Part shown: positions 44,837 to 55,700 of the stretch, piece after piece
Layout: every line of letters begins with the position of its first letter
Position numbering within the stretch: position 1 is the first letter of the stretch
DNA from: JANRJY01 sp033763735
GTDB taxonomy: Bacteria; Bacteroidota; Bacteroidia; Cytophagales; UBA9547
Direction: 5' to 3'
NCBI GenBank assembly: GCA_033763735.1
Contig: JANRJY010000123.1
Coordinates: forward strand, 39,303-103,302
DNA: 64,000 nucleotides
The notes under the pieces: model-generated
Databases searched by the model: none
Told to the model about the DNA's origin: nothing
The model's input: the letters and a program-made list of their open reading frames with translations, nothing else
Program-made: the position numbers and the translations under genes

Positions 44837-45631
44837 ATGAACGAATTCTTCTTAAACACTTTTGGCGAAGACCCTATCACAGCCACTTTTATAGTGCTCA
44901 ATCTATTTTTGATTGAAAGCCTGCTATCTGTTGACAATGCTGCAGTATTGGCAACAATGGTTATGGATTTGCCAAAAAATCAGCGAGGAAAGGCACTTAA
45001 ATATGGAATTATCGGTGCATATGTATTCAGAGGTCTTTGTTTGGCGTTTGTATCTTACCTTATTAAATTCAAGTGGCTCAAGGGTTTAGGAGGTGCTTAC
45101 CTTTTTTATATTTCGTTCATGCACTTCAAAAAGTATTTTGAAAAAATGAATTCAGAAGACAATGGCGAAGAAGAAAATATTGACAAAAACAGCAATTGGT
45201 TTTATCGAAAAACGGTGGGTGCTTTAGGTGTTTTTTGGTCAACAATAGTAGTGGTTGAAGTTATGGATTTGGCATTTTCAATAGATAATATTTTTGCGGC
45301 AAATGCCATGACTGAAAACCTTCCATTAATTGTAGTTGGGGTGTTTATTGGAATATTAGCCATGCGATTTGTTGCACAAAGTTTTGTAAAACTCATGGAA
45401 ACATATCCATTTTTAGAAAATACCGCTTTTATGGTTATCGGTATATTAGGTCTGAAATTATTTGTTTCATCCGTAATAGACTATGTTGGAACTGAACGTA
45501 TGAAAGAAGTAGTCAACGGTCACGAAACGGATTTGGTATTTTCATTGATTACTGCTGCTTTCTTTTTTATTCCACTGATTACTTCCTACCTTTTCAATTT
45601 TCCTAAAAGGAGTGAAGTTGAAGAAGATTAG
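44837..45631 (+). CDS. TerC-family integral membrane protein
   Basis: 264 residues with about seven TM helices. Two conserved acidic motifs, ESLLSVDNAAVLATMVMDLP and VMDLAFSIDNIFAANA, are the TerC/Alx-type sites whose aspartates probably bind a metal. A charged loop (NSEDNGEEENIDKN) lies near residues 100-116. Members export manganese or protect exported metalloproteins; the role here is inferred. It is convergent with dnaE, with 23 bases between. Confidence 0.85.
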   Translation: MNEFFLNTFGEDPITATFIVLNLFLIESLLSVDNAAVLATMVMDLPKNQRGKALKYGIIGAYVFRGLCLAFVSYLIKFKWLKGLGGAYLFYISFMHFKKYFEKMNSEDNGEEENIDKNSNWFYRKTVGALGVFWSTIVVVEVMDLAFSIDNIFAANAMTENLPLIVVGVFIGILAMRFVAQSFVKLMETYPFLENTAFMVIGILGLKLFVSSVIDYVGTERMKEVVNGHETDLVFSLITAAFFFIPLITSYLFNFPKRSEVEED

Positions 45632-45654
45632 GTTTCAATTACCTATATTCTAAA

Positions 45655-48600
45655 TTAGCTTAAGCTGTAAGTAATTTCTCCGCTTTCCTTGATTGCATTA
45701 AAAAAATCGTTTGTTGGATTGACGTTATATTTCCTTGAGAAAAGCTTAATACTCATTCCATTGCTTTTGATTTCAACTCTGAGTTCGCAGTTTCCCTTAT
45801 AATTTAAAGTGGCTTCTTCCAAACGTTCAATCATTGCTGAAGTCAAATGCTCGGGTTCCAGTTTTAAAACTACTTTTCTTGCCTTTTTCTGACGTACTTC
45901 TTGTAAAAGTTCAATGGTTGCAGGTTTGATTTCATATTTGTCAATCATATTGTATTTAGGAACAACTTTGCCTCTTATAAATAAAAATTGTCCTGGAACT
46001 AACATATGTTTGAGACGCATATAATCCTCACGCCATAATGCCATTTCTTGGGAGCCATTATAATCTTCAATAGTGAATATGCCAAATAAGGCGCCATTTT
46101 TGGTGGTTCGTTCTTTAGCAGAAGTTACTATGCCGGCTACGTTGATGTCTTTTTCTTTATGTTCTTCAATTTTATCTAATGTACATGTACAAAATCCTTC
46201 TATCTCCAGTTTGTATTCGTCCAAAGGATGACCCGAAATATAAAATCCAACTACTTCTTTTTCCAATCGAAGTTTTTCAATGTCGCCCCAGGGCTCACAT
46301 ACCGGAAGGCGAGGATTAGAAATGGCTACATCCATTCCTCCCAATCCAAATAATGAGTTTTGATTGGCAAATTTTTGCTCTTGTACTTGTTGTCCGTGTC
46401 GGATAATTTTTTCAAGGAACAATATATTTTCGGAAGGGTCGGTATAAAAATACATTGCCCTATGCATATCCTTACTAAAATCAAATGCTCCTGCCTGAGC
46501 AAATGACTCAAATGTTTTTTTATTAACTGTTCTTAAATTTACTCTGGTTGCAAAGTCAAATACATCTTTAAAAGGCCCCCCTTTTTCTCTTACCTGAATA
46601 ACTTCATTTACAGCTGCTTCGCCCGATCCTTTAATAGCACCTAATCCAAATCGAATTTCGCCTTGTTTGTTTACATCAAACACCAAAGAACTTTCATTTA
46701 TATCCGGTCCAAGTACTTTTAATCCCATTTTGCGTGATTCGTCAAGGAAAAAGGTAACTTTTTCGATATTGTCTTTTTCATTGGTAAGGTTGGCTGCGAT
46801 AAATTCGCTGGGATAATTGGCTTTTAACCATGCCATTTGGAATGCAACAAAAGCATAACAAGTAGCATGCGATTTGTTAAAAGCATATTGAGCAAATGAT
46901 TCCCAATCAGTCCAAATTTTCTCTAAGGATTTGGCATTATGGTTTTTAGCCATAGCACCTTCCATAAATTTAGACTTCATTTTGTCAAGAGTGGCTTTGT
47001 CTTTTTTGCCCATTGCCTTCCTCAATACATCGGCTTCACCTTTGGTAAAACCAGCCAGTTTTTGAGACAATAACATCACCTGTTCCTGATACACTGTAAT
47101 GCCATAAGTTTCCTCAAGGTATTCTTTCATATCTTCCAGATCATACACAATGGGTTCTTGTCCATTTTTGCGCTTGATATATGATGGCACGTATTGTAGT
47201 GGGCCGGGACGATAAAGAGCAGTCATGGCTATTAAATCCTCCAATTTGTCCGGTTTAAGGTCCCTTAAGAACTTTTGCAAACCCGGATTCTCAAATTGAA
47301 ACACTCCATTGGTTTGACCTTTTTGAAATAATTCAAATGTTTTTTTATCGGTCAAATCCACTTTGTCGATATCAAACTCTACTCCATGATTTTTTTTAAT
47401 TAATGCCAGGCAGTTTTTGATAATGGTTAAAGTTTTCAGACCCAAAAAATCCATTTTTATTACCCCTGAATCTTCAATTACCTTTCCTTCAAACTGGGTC
47501 ATGAGCAAATCAGAATCCTTAGCTGTTGCTACGGGCATTAAAGTTGTAAGGTCGGAAGGTGCAATAATAATACCAGCAGCATGTACCCCTGTGCCTCTTA
47601 CCGAACCTTCCAGAATTTCGGCTTGCTTAAGAACTCTTCCTTTGATAGAATCGGATTCAAATATCTCGCGAAGTTGTTTTACCATTTCGAGGTCTTCGGT
47701 ACTTAACCCTTCTTTATCGGTCAATGCAACTACTTCTTTGTCAATTTTTTTCTTTAGCTCTTCTTTTTGTTCAGCATTAAGTGATTGTTCTGTTGATTTT
47801 CTTTCTAAAAGTTCCTTTTTCTTTTTTTCTGCATCTGGAGTTGTTAATGGCGCATGAAATATTCTACCAAGTGAAATACCGGGCTTTTCAGGAACCAATT
47901 TTGCTAAGAAGTTACTTTCGTCCAAAGGTAAATCCAAAACACGTGCCACATCTTTGATGCTCATTTTGGCAGCCATGGTACCATAAGTAACAATTTGAGC
48001 CACTTGGTTTTTGCCATATTTATCTACCACATAGTCTATAACTTTTTGCCTTCCTTCGTCATCGAAATCCGTATCAATATCAGGCATGGACTTACGATCA
48101 GGGTTTAAGAAACGTTCAAAAAGTAAGTTGTACTTGATTGGATCAATGTTTGTAATACCAATACAATATGCAACAGCAGAGCCGGCTGCTGATCCACGAC
48201 CTGGACCAACAAACACCCCAATATCTCGACCGGCTTTAATAAAATCAGAAACTATTAAAAAATATCCGGCAAACCCCATTGTTTTGATGGTAAATAACTC
48301 AAAGTCAAGTCGTTCTTGAATGTCAGCAGTAATTTCTGAATAGCGCTTTTTGGCACCTTCCATTGTGATATGCCTTAAATACTCCCATTGGTTGAGTACG
48401 TCAGGTTTGAGTTCGGTATCCTTAATTATTTCTGATTTTTGATGAATTTTAAATGCTTCCGGAATAGGGAAATTAGGAAGCAGAATATCGCTTTTTAATT
48501 TAAGTGTTTCAACCTTGTCAGCTATTAAATTGGTATTATCAATGGCTTCGGGCACATCGTGAAACAGCTTTGTCATTTCAGCGGATGTTTTGAAATAAAA

Positions 48601-49371
48601 CTGACTATTAGGAAACGCAAATCTGCCTTTTTTTGCACCTGACTCTTCTCCTTCTTCAGCATCGCGGGCTACAGGATCACTCATTTTAGCTCCGGTATTT
48701 ATTGCCAGCAAAATCTCATGTGCACCTGCGTCCGATTCGTCAATGTAATGGCTATCATTTGAGGCTATTACAGGTACATTATACTTTTTGGCAAATTTCA
48801 GTAATACTTCATTTACAATATCTTGTTCTTTGATATCGTGTCGTTGCAGCTCTATATAATAGTCTTCACCAAACAAATCGAGCCACCACTTAAATACTTT
48901 CTCAGCTTCTTCTTCGCCTTTTTTTAATATGGTGCGTGGTACTTCGGCAGCCAGGCAGCAAGTTGTTGCAATTAATCCTTTGTGGTATTGCAAAATAAGT
49001 TCTTTGTCAATACGAGGATAGTTGCCGTACTTTCCTTCAATAAAACCTAAGGAACATAATTTGGACAAATTACGATAACCTTCTTTGTTCTTGGCAAGTA
49101 ATATCTGGTGATTTCGAATGTCTTTATCAGGTTTTGTAAATGATTTTTTGTGCCTGTCGGCTACCAGATAAAACTCACAACCTACAATAGGTTTAATTTT
49201 ATGTTTTTCGGCTTCGTTTACAAATTGAAAAACACCAAACATATTGCCATGGTCGGTAATGGCACATGCTTTCATGCCATCAAAAGATGCTTTTTTGAGC
49301 ATTTCGCCAATATTTGCAGCTCCATCGAGTAGCGAAAATTGAGTATGGCAGTGAAGTGGATTGAAAATCAT
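45655..49371 (-). CDS. dnaE: DNA polymerase III subunit alpha
   Basis: Replicative polymerase, 1238 residues. The N-terminal PHP domain opens NPLHCHTQFSLLDGAA; the polymerase core has GPGRGSAAGS, the catalytic MPDIDTDFDDEG near residue 427-438, and GVHAAGIIIAPSDL; the C-terminal part has a helix-hairpin-helix region and an OB domain (INVAGIVTSAKERTTKNGALFG). It has the DnaE1 type layout, with no proofreading exonuclease insertion as in PolC. A -7 box lies 18 bases upstream of the ATG. Confidence 0.96.
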   Translation of the reverse strand: MIFNPLHCHTQFSLLDGAANIGEMLKKASFDGMKACAITDHGNMFGVFQFVNEAEKHKIKPIVGCEFYLVADRHKKSFTKPDKDIRNHQILLAKNKEGYRNLSKLCSLGFIEGKYGNYPRIDKELILQYHKGLIATTCCLAAEVPRTILKKGEEEAEKVFKWWLDLFGEDYYIELQRHDIKEQDIVNEVLLKFAKKYNVPVIASNDSHYIDESDAGAHEILLAINTGAKMSDPVARDAEEGEESGAKKGRFAFPNSQFYFKTSAEMTKLFHDVPEAIDNTNLIADKVETLKLKSDILLPNFPIPEAFKIHQKSEIIKDTELKPDVLNQWEYLRHITMEGAKKRYSEITADIQERLDFELFTIKTMGFAGYFLIVSDFIKAGRDIGVFVGPGRGSAAGSAVAYCIGITNIDPIKYNLLFERFLNPDRKSMPDIDTDFDDEGRQKVIDYVVDKYGKNQVAQIVTYGTMAAKMSIKDVARVLDLPLDESNFLAKLVPEKPGISLGRIFHAPLTTPDAEKKKKELLERKSTEQSLNAEQKEELKKKIDKEVVALTDKEGLSTEDLEMVKQLREIFESDSIKGRVLKQAEILEGSVRGTGVHAAGIIIAPSDLTTLMPVATAKDSDLLMTQFEGKVIEDSGVIKMDFLGLKTLTIIKNCLALIKKNHGVEFDIDKVDLTDKKTFELFQKGQTNGVFQFENPGLQKFLRDLKPDKLEDLIAMTALYRPGPLQYVPSYIKRKNGQEPIVYDLEDMKEYLEETYGITVYQEQVMLLSQKLAGFTKGEADVLRKAMGKKDKATLDKMKSKFMEGAMAKNHNAKSLEKIWTDWESFAQYAFNKSHATCYAFVAFQMAWLKANYPSEFIAANLTNEKDNIEKVTFFLDESRKMGLKVLGPDINESSLVFDVNKQGEIRFGLGAIKGSGEAAVNEVIQVREKGGPFKDVFDFATRVNLRTVNKKTFESFAQAGAFDFSKDMHRAMYFYTDPSENILFLEKIIRHGQQVQEQKFANQNSLFGLGGMDVAISNPRLPVCEPWGDIEKLRLEKEVVGFYISGHPLDEYKLEIEGFCTCTLDKIEEHKEKDINVAGIVTSAKERTTKNGALFGIFTIEDYNGSQEMALWREDYMRLKHMLVPGQFLFIRGKVVPKYNMIDKYEIKPATIELLQEVRQKKARKVVLKLEPEHLTSAMIERLEEATLNYKGNCELRVEIKSNGMSIKLFSRKYNVNPTNDFFNAIKESGEITYSLS

Positions 49372-49388
49372 TTGAAGGAATTACATTT

Positions 49389-49396
49389 CAAATGTA
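49389..49396 (-). promoter_or_regulatory. Candidate -7 box for dnaE
   Basis: The minus strand reads TACATTTG (exact TAnnTTTG) 18 bases before the dnaE ATG at 49371. Confidence 0.45.
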
Positions 49397-49460
49397 CAAC
49401 ATAAGGAATTGTGGTTTTGAACAATTCGTAGTTAAGTTTTGAACAATTTTTTTACTAAAA

Positions 49461-49730
49461 TTAAGGAAAGTTATTATAAATATCTTTCCTGTGAGAAACA
49501 ATGATTAATCTTATCGTACTCTCATTTACTTTTTCAAAACCTATTCTATAATCACCAATTCTCTTTCTATAGTAATTTTTAAAGCCTTTCAGTTTCTTAC
49601 AATTTGTAATCTCAGCTATCGAATTTACACTTTCAAATTCTGTAATTGTTGTAATTATTTTAGATCTAATTTGTGGTTCTTGAAGCTTTGATAAAAATTT
49701 CAAAAATGACCTATCAAATTCAATATTCAT
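49461..49730 (-). CDS. RelE-family mRNA interferase toxin
   Basis: 89 residues with the RelE pattern: FDRSFLKFLSKLQEPQIRSKI helices, CKKLKGFKNYYRKRIGDYRIGFE, then IVSHRKDIYNNFP at the C-terminus. The YRKRIGDYRI and SHRKDIY motifs carry the basic and Tyr residues used for mRNA cleavage in RelE/YafQ toxins. Its ATG overlaps the antitoxin stop as TAATG. It is 90 bases from the dnaE start, in the same direction. Confidence 0.85.
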   Translation of the reverse strand: MNIEFDRSFLKFLSKLQEPQIRSKIITTITEFESVNSIAEITNCKKLKGFKNYYRKRIGDYRIGFEKVNESTIRLIIVSHRKDIYNNFP

Positions 49731-49924
49731 TATTTTTTTAGTTTCTTCAAAACATCAGATTTTGAAACTAAAATACCTGTTTTGACTTTATCCATAGTTG
49801 AACCTAAAATAAAATCCTCGTATTGAATTTCATTTACTACCTGTACACTAGCCCCTAATTTTTTTGCTAGTGAAAGTAATAGTTTATTTGTAATTGAATC
49901 TGATTTTATTAATAAGGCATCCAT
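49730..49924 (-). CDS. Antitoxin partner of the RelE toxin
   Basis: 64 residues, MDALLIKSDSITNKLLLSLAKKLGASVQVVNEI, with a C-terminal basic helix ending KKLKK. Size and position, overlapping the toxin by one base, mark it as the cognate antitoxin. No recognised DNA-binding fold; autoregulation would be expected. Confidence 0.75.
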   Translation of the reverse strand: MDALLIKSDSITNKLLLSLAKKLGASVQVVNEIQYEDFILGSTMDKVKTGILVSKSDVLKKLKK

Positions 49925-50000
49925 AAGAATTAACTAAGCATAGCAAAGTTAATAAAAATTATATTCGAAATTTGAATATGAAAAAGTTGAATATAATTAT

Positions 50001-51521
50001 CTACTTTTTCAAAATAGTAAACTCAACCCTACGGTTTTTGGCGCGACCTTCTTCGGTATCGTTTTTGGCAACAGGCTTAGTATCACCATAACCTTTGTAT
50101 TTTATTCTTTGGGTGTTTATACCTTTTGAAATCAAATAATCATCCACTGATTTCACGCGACTTTCAGACAAAGTTTTATTTCTGACTTTATCTCCGACAT
50201 TATCGGTATGTCCTCCAATTAATATTTCCATATTTGGATTTTCCTGCAATAACTCAACTAATACATCTAATTGATCATTGGACTCTTCCAACAAATCGGC
50301 TTTGCCAAATTCAAAATATATATGGTCCAAGCTAACTTTTTGTCCAATTTTAATTGGTGCCAATGCTACAGTAACTGAGGTGTCTTTGTTGTAACGAGGT
50401 TGTGTTTGTTCAACAATATAATCTGCAGAAATAAATCCCTCAGCGTGTACGACTACATATATTTTAGCAGGATCGGGTTTTACTTTGAAATCAGCTTTTC
50501 CTCCTGAAGCAATGGTTTTGCCCACTAACTCTTTTCCTTCTTTTAACGAACATGTAACCGTGGCAACATTCAAGGGTGCATTGGTTTCAGAATTAACTAG
50601 ATTTACAGTCAAAGTATTGAATGGGCGTACCAATTTGGAAGTGTAAATATCACCCATAGCATCAGGACTGTCTCCGCTCACAAAATATGCGTCCCCATTT
50701 TTGGATACTGAGAAATATCCATCAAAACCTTTGGTGTTAATATTATTACCCAAATTTTGTGGACGGCTCCATTTCATCCATGATTTGTCCAGTCTTTTTG
50801 AAACAAAAATATCTGCATCTCCATATCCTCCCCAACCATTACTTGCAAAATATAAAGTAGAATCGTTGGCCAAAAATGGGGAAGTTTCAAAACCCACACT
50901 ATTTACATCCTGACCCATATTTACAGGTTCCGACCAATTGCCTTTATCATCAGCATGTGAAATAAATAAATCTTCGGCATCTGTAGAGTCTTTACGATAT
51001 CGCGAAATAACCATGTGTTTACTATCTGGTGTAACGCTAACAGAAATAAAAGATTTTTGGGCAAATTTGAAATTTTTCAAAACAATCGCTTTTGGCAAAT
51101 GCCAAGAAGTATCACTGCCTTTTTTTGTCGAAAATGATAATCCGGGCGACATTCTATTGCCTGAACGGTATACATTAAATAAGAAAATTTTGTTTTTATC
51201 TTCAGAAAGTCCTGCCGGAGCATTTTCAAATTTGTTATTGATAACAGATCCAAGGTTAAAAGCTGTTCCCCATGAGCCATCATCATTTTTCTTAGACATG
51301 TACACATCTTGTCCTGCAACTTCACCTCCAATATTATCTTTGCAGATAGCTCTGGAAAACAACAAAACCGTTCCATCTTGAGAAATGGTTGCAGAAAGCT
51401 CGTCACATGAAGAATTAACAGCGTCACTCAATTTAGTAGGTTTGCTAAATATCATTTGTGCATCTTGAGCTATAATAATAGATGTGCAGAAAAAAGAAAG
51501 TAGGGTAACTATGTATTTCAT
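50001..51521 (-). CDS. OmpA-family protein with PD40 propeller
   Basis: 506 residues: signal peptide (SIIIAQ), PD40/WD40-like repeats to ~295 (e.g. ELSATISQDGTVLLFSR, DSKHMVISRYRKD, GGYGDADIFVSKR), a CRD-like Ig domain (~300-385), then the OmpA C-terminal domain (~395-506) with GGHTDNVGDKVRNKTLSESR and RAKNRRVEFTI that binds peptidoglycan. No TPR region is present, so it is not the PorE-like protein itself. It is third in an operon with an SprF-like protein and a T9SS type B substrate, 52 bases downstream. Confidence 0.85.
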   Translation of the reverse strand: MKYIVTLLSFFCTSIIIAQDAQMIFSKPTKLSDAVNSSCDELSATISQDGTVLLFSRAICKDNIGGEVAGQDVYMSKKNDDGSWGTAFNLGSVINNKFENAPAGLSEDKNKIFLFNVYRSGNRMSPGLSFSTKKGSDTSWHLPKAIVLKNFKFAQKSFISVSVTPDSKHMVISRYRKDSTDAEDLFISHADDKGNWSEPVNMGQDVNSVGFETSPFLANDSTLYFASNGWGGYGDADIFVSKRLDKSWMKWSRPQNLGNNINTKGFDGYFSVSKNGDAYFVSGDSPDAMGDIYTSKLVRPFNTLTVNLVNSETNAPLNVATVTCSLKEGKELVGKTIASGGKADFKVKPDPAKIYVVVHAEGFISADYIVEQTQPRYNKDTSVTVALAPIKIGQKVSLDHIYFEFGKADLLEESNDQLDVLVELLQENPNMEILIGGHTDNVGDKVRNKTLSESRVKSVDDYLISKGINTQRIKYKGYGDTKPVAKNDTEEGRAKNRRVEFTILKK

Positions 51522-51573
51522 TGTAATTATTTTTTAATAAGTAAGGTTCTTTAAATCAACAGATTGGAAATTA

Positions 51574-52719
51574 TTAGTTGAATAATCGGGATTGATAACC
51601 AAAGTTTTTGCGTTGTAGGCGATAACCTAATATTACTTCCATGCCACCTCCTGAATATACATTTGTATAGGACGCCAAAGGATAATCATAAGCTAAACTA
51701 ATATCAAAAGCATTGGCAATATTTACTCCGGCCATTATTCCAATTAATCCGGATGCACCACCTAAAGTACGGTAGGTAACACCTCCCCAAACTATTTTAT
51801 ACACTGCTCTTGCATTAAAGTCAAGTCCTATAGGAGCTCCGGTTGCAGTGGAGTACCTTAGCCATAATGAAGGACTTAGTGAAAAGTCATCATTGAAACG
51901 ATGAATGTAACCACCGGTAGCCATAATCATCATTTTAGTGGTGTTGTTAGCAGATGAAGAATTGAATTGTTTTTGAGGGATCAAGCTATTAGTTGCTACT
52001 CCGGCATAAAATTTGTCATGTAACAAAAAAGTTCCAAAATTAACATCCGGATTAATAACATTAGCATTTATATTTTCTGCTGCTGGATCATTCGCCTCTC
52101 TAAATGTGGGAGCATTAAGACTGTAACTTGAAAAACCTAAACTAGCTCCAATAGACCAGCGAATTTGTTTGGTAAGGTAGGCATGAAAAGCATAGGTTGC
52201 TGATAATCCAGTACGAGTGGAAGCGGCAGCTGATTCGTTGATAACCTGTCCACCAATTCCATGAAAAGGGCGATATTTGAGGCGTTCTTTTTCTTCTTTA
52301 AATTTCTTTTGATATTCCATTTCACTACGCATTTTTTGAATTTTGGCAGAGTCATCGCGTGCCTGAATGCGTTTTTTGTATTTATCTGCCGAACGACCAC
52401 GTGCCATAGGTACATTGCCACTCACTTTATCGGAAGTATCGAGCGAAGATTCACGTTTAATATTTGGTTTTTGATCCTTCTGCAACCGAGTATGTGCACT
52501 CAAATACATGGTTTGTGGTCCTTGAACGGGAGCACTTATATAATTTCTTTTAAAGGCTGCTTGAAAGCTGGTATAATCTTCAGCACCTGCGTACGCTGGG
52601 TTAATCATATAAGTGTTCACAGGAAACTGTGTTGATTGAATCAATCCCTGATTGGCTCCTTGTGCCCACACGCCTGTGCAAATGGTAGCTGAGATAAGCG
52701 TAAATAATACTTTTTTCAT
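51574..52719 (-). CDS. PorP/SprF-family T9SS membrane protein with basic insert
   Basis: 381 residues. Signal peptide (CTGVWAQ), then the family signature QFPVNTYMINPAYAGAEDY (residues 31-49) and a beta-barrel C-terminal domain (GGYIHRFNDDFSLSPSLWLRYS, ANAFDISLAYDYPLASY). A charged, coiled-coil-like segment rich in Lys, Arg and Glu at about residues 78-150 (KYKKRIQARDDSAKIQKMRS, then KKFKEEKERLKYR) is an insertion not usual in the family. SprF-like proteins are outer-membrane partners of T9SS type B substrates, and here the upstream gene is one. Confidence 0.83.
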   Translation of the reverse strand: MKKVLFTLISATICTGVWAQGANQGLIQSTQFPVNTYMINPAYAGAEDYTSFQAAFKRNYISAPVQGPQTMYLSAHTRLQKDQKPNIKRESSLDTSDKVSGNVPMARGRSADKYKKRIQARDDSAKIQKMRSEMEYQKKFKEEKERLKYRPFHGIGGQVINESAAASTRTGLSATYAFHAYLTKQIRWSIGASLGFSSYSLNAPTFREANDPAAENINANVINPDVNFGTFLLHDKFYAGVATNSLIPQKQFNSSSANNTTKMMIMATGGYIHRFNDDFSLSPSLWLRYSTATGAPIGLDFNARAVYKIVWGGVTYRTLGGASGLIGIMAGVNIANAFDISLAYDYPLASYTNVYSGGGMEVILGYRLQRKNFGYQSRLFN

Positions 52720-52748
52720 TCTTATATACTGTGAAATTTCTTAAAAAT

Positions 52749-55700
52749 CTATTTAACTATAGTTAAAGTACCGGTTTTTGGTTTGGTACCATTGCCCAAA
52801 TCAACTATATAATAGTATGATCCTGCTGATACACCTTCTGCTTTAAAATTATTATCATAATTTTCTTTCGCAAATACCACATTTCCCCATTTGTCAAGCA
52901 ATGTAACTTTGTTTGATGGGTAATTATAAATATAAGGCACATAAAAGAAATCATTTTTGCCATCTTCATTGGGTGTAATGCCGGTATTTGCGGCTAAATC
53001 AACGATACCTTCTTTTATGGTAACAGTAATCATTTTGTAAGGACTTACACACAATCCATTGGTTTCGTTAACCCAAAAATTAAATGCACCTAATTCTTTT
53101 GTTTGTGTCAATACTGGTTGATTTAAAGGAGCTACTCCCGTAACAGTATCATTAAACCAATTCAAATTGCCTCCGCCTACTGAAAAAGCAGCCAAAGGAA
53201 CTACAGCAGCATCATCACCTTGCACATAACTAGTGTCATAAGCTATTGGAGCTCTGGTAAAGGGTTGAGGGCCCACATTATAAGTAAATTGTGAAGTTCC
53301 ACTTGCAGGACAGTTAGCAATTGTATCAACGGCAAGTAAGAATGCGGTGCCGGAATTGGTTACGATTAGATTCTTTGAACTATTTGTTTTGGAAGTGCCA
53401 TTGGAAGCAGTTTGCCAATAATTTTTTACAGATAGCACCGTTGAATTGGTAGAAGTAATGGTTTGAACTCCACATGTACTTGCAACAAGAATTGGCGCAG
53501 CAGCTACAGGTGGTGTGTATGCTACCGTAACTTTGAAAGGTGTTGCATCAGACCAACATTCATCACCATTACCTAAGTTGGTTCTGGAACGCAGAAAGTA
53601 AGAACCACTTGCTGAAAATGGCATCTTGACTCCGGTTAATACATTTATATTGCTAGGTATGGTACTTGTAGCTGAGGGAACTATATATATGGTGTTATTG
53701 CCACTTACACCTGAAAAAGTTAAGATAGCCAAATTACATACAGCCATTGTATCGCCTTTGGGTTTGGCCGGTGCAGGTGGGTTGCCAACTATAGTAACGG
53801 TGATATAACGGGCAGTAGACCAGCATGCATCGCCATTGCCTTGGTAATAGTTTCTTAAAAAATAAGTGCCGGTGCTAGAAACGTTTATTCCAGAGGTAGT
53901 TATACTGGCTTGACCACTTAGAGTAATATTTCTTGCTGCAACTAAATTTGTTCCTAGCGAAGTAGCATCCAATTGCCAATACCAAGTATCGAAAGGTTTA
54001 AGATTACCTAAATTACTCCCATCTAATGTAATTATACCTGGTCTACAAGCCACTGTTTGTGTGCTTCCATTGAAAATTGGAGAATTTGGTGTATTTGGAT
54101 TTCCAATATCAGTTACTACAAAACTTGGCTGTGTAGTAGCTACAGACCAACATCCGGATAATGTATTTAGTGTATTTGCAACAAAAGAATTGCCTATGAA
54201 AGTTACCAAAGCTTCGCTATTAACCACTCTTATTGACTGACTTTTACCGGTAAAAGTAGTTTGGATAAAATACACTTCATTAGGAGACAAAATGCCGGTA
54301 ACGCTTATTGAAGCGCCTCTGCAAGTTACACTTTTATAGTTAGTTGCAGTTAGGGGAGGTTCAGGAAACACATTATAAACATTAAAAGATTTTGAAAATG
54401 CACTTGAAGGGTCTGACCAACAACCGGTTATTGTGTTTCTGGAAAGTATAAATAATGTAGTATCAATTGAAGTACTAATTAAAGTTGATATTATAGGTCT
54501 GGAAGTTCCGGTTGTGGTTGATTCTGTTTGCCAATATAAAATATTATTTTGATTAGCGATACCGGTTGCTGATATAGTGCCAGACGCACAAGTGGGAGTG
54601 AAAGTAGTTGAAATTAAATTTGTAGAGTTAAAATCTACCTTTGGCTTAATTTCTATTGGAAGGGAATTTGACCAACATTGATTGTTATTATCTCGAGAGT
54701 TTAAGTACATATAATAACTTGTAGAAGCATTTACGACTCCTGCATCTAAATTTTGAATGGCAGATGCAGGCATATTAGTTTGCGTAGCACTTGAGGTGGT
54801 TTGCCAAAAATTAGTAGTTCCATTGCCGGTAGCCGGTGCTTGAAGAAATAATGTAGAATTACAATCTCCAGTAATAGTAACATTTGTGGTAGGAGCTGGG
54901 GTTTTTATACCAATAATTGTTAAAACTCCATAATTTGAAGAGCCTCCTGGTTGTGAAGATAATTTGGTATCTATTGTATTTCCGAAGTAAAAATTACCAA
55001 ATACTCCGGCGCTATTCCATAAAAAGTCAGCTCCGGTAACATTTCCCCATTGAAGTTGTTGAGTTCTACCGGATCCAAATTGATTGTCGTTTACTGCAAT
55101 GTCAAATCCAAAATTTTGTCCAGGTGTTGGTAATTGATAGGTTCCGAAAAAAGTTTCCAATGGCATTAACATTTCTACAATATAACCGGTTCCACTTACA
55201 ACAACGGGATTTTTTATACTACTTGAGTTTCTTTCCCACTGTAATAATGAACCACCTGAAAATGTAGTAACTTTACTCAAGAATCCGGTTGTGGTGCGAA
55301 CAGGGGGACCACTCGGCCAAACATTAAATGAATTATCAGGGGCATTAAATCCTATTCTTAACTGCATTACTTGCGAAACAGAGGCAGGTGAGGCGCCAAG
55401 ATATCCACAATTACATTTTAAAGGATCTATATAAATTTCTACACCATCATTTTGGAAATCATTTACACCCCCTCCAAATCCAGTGCTTAAAGTATTATCT
55501 ATAACTTTAATTGCTACATACACATTTAAACTGTCATATAAAACATTAAAGGCAAATGCATTTGCCATAGTTGCGGTGTTACATGCTCCGCAAGGCACCA
55601 TAAAACCTCCGATATTTGGTAAGTTATTCCAATATGACTCATTTAGTAGCCCATCGATTGTAATAGAATTAAGAGGTATTTTATTTGCATTATTTCCTCG

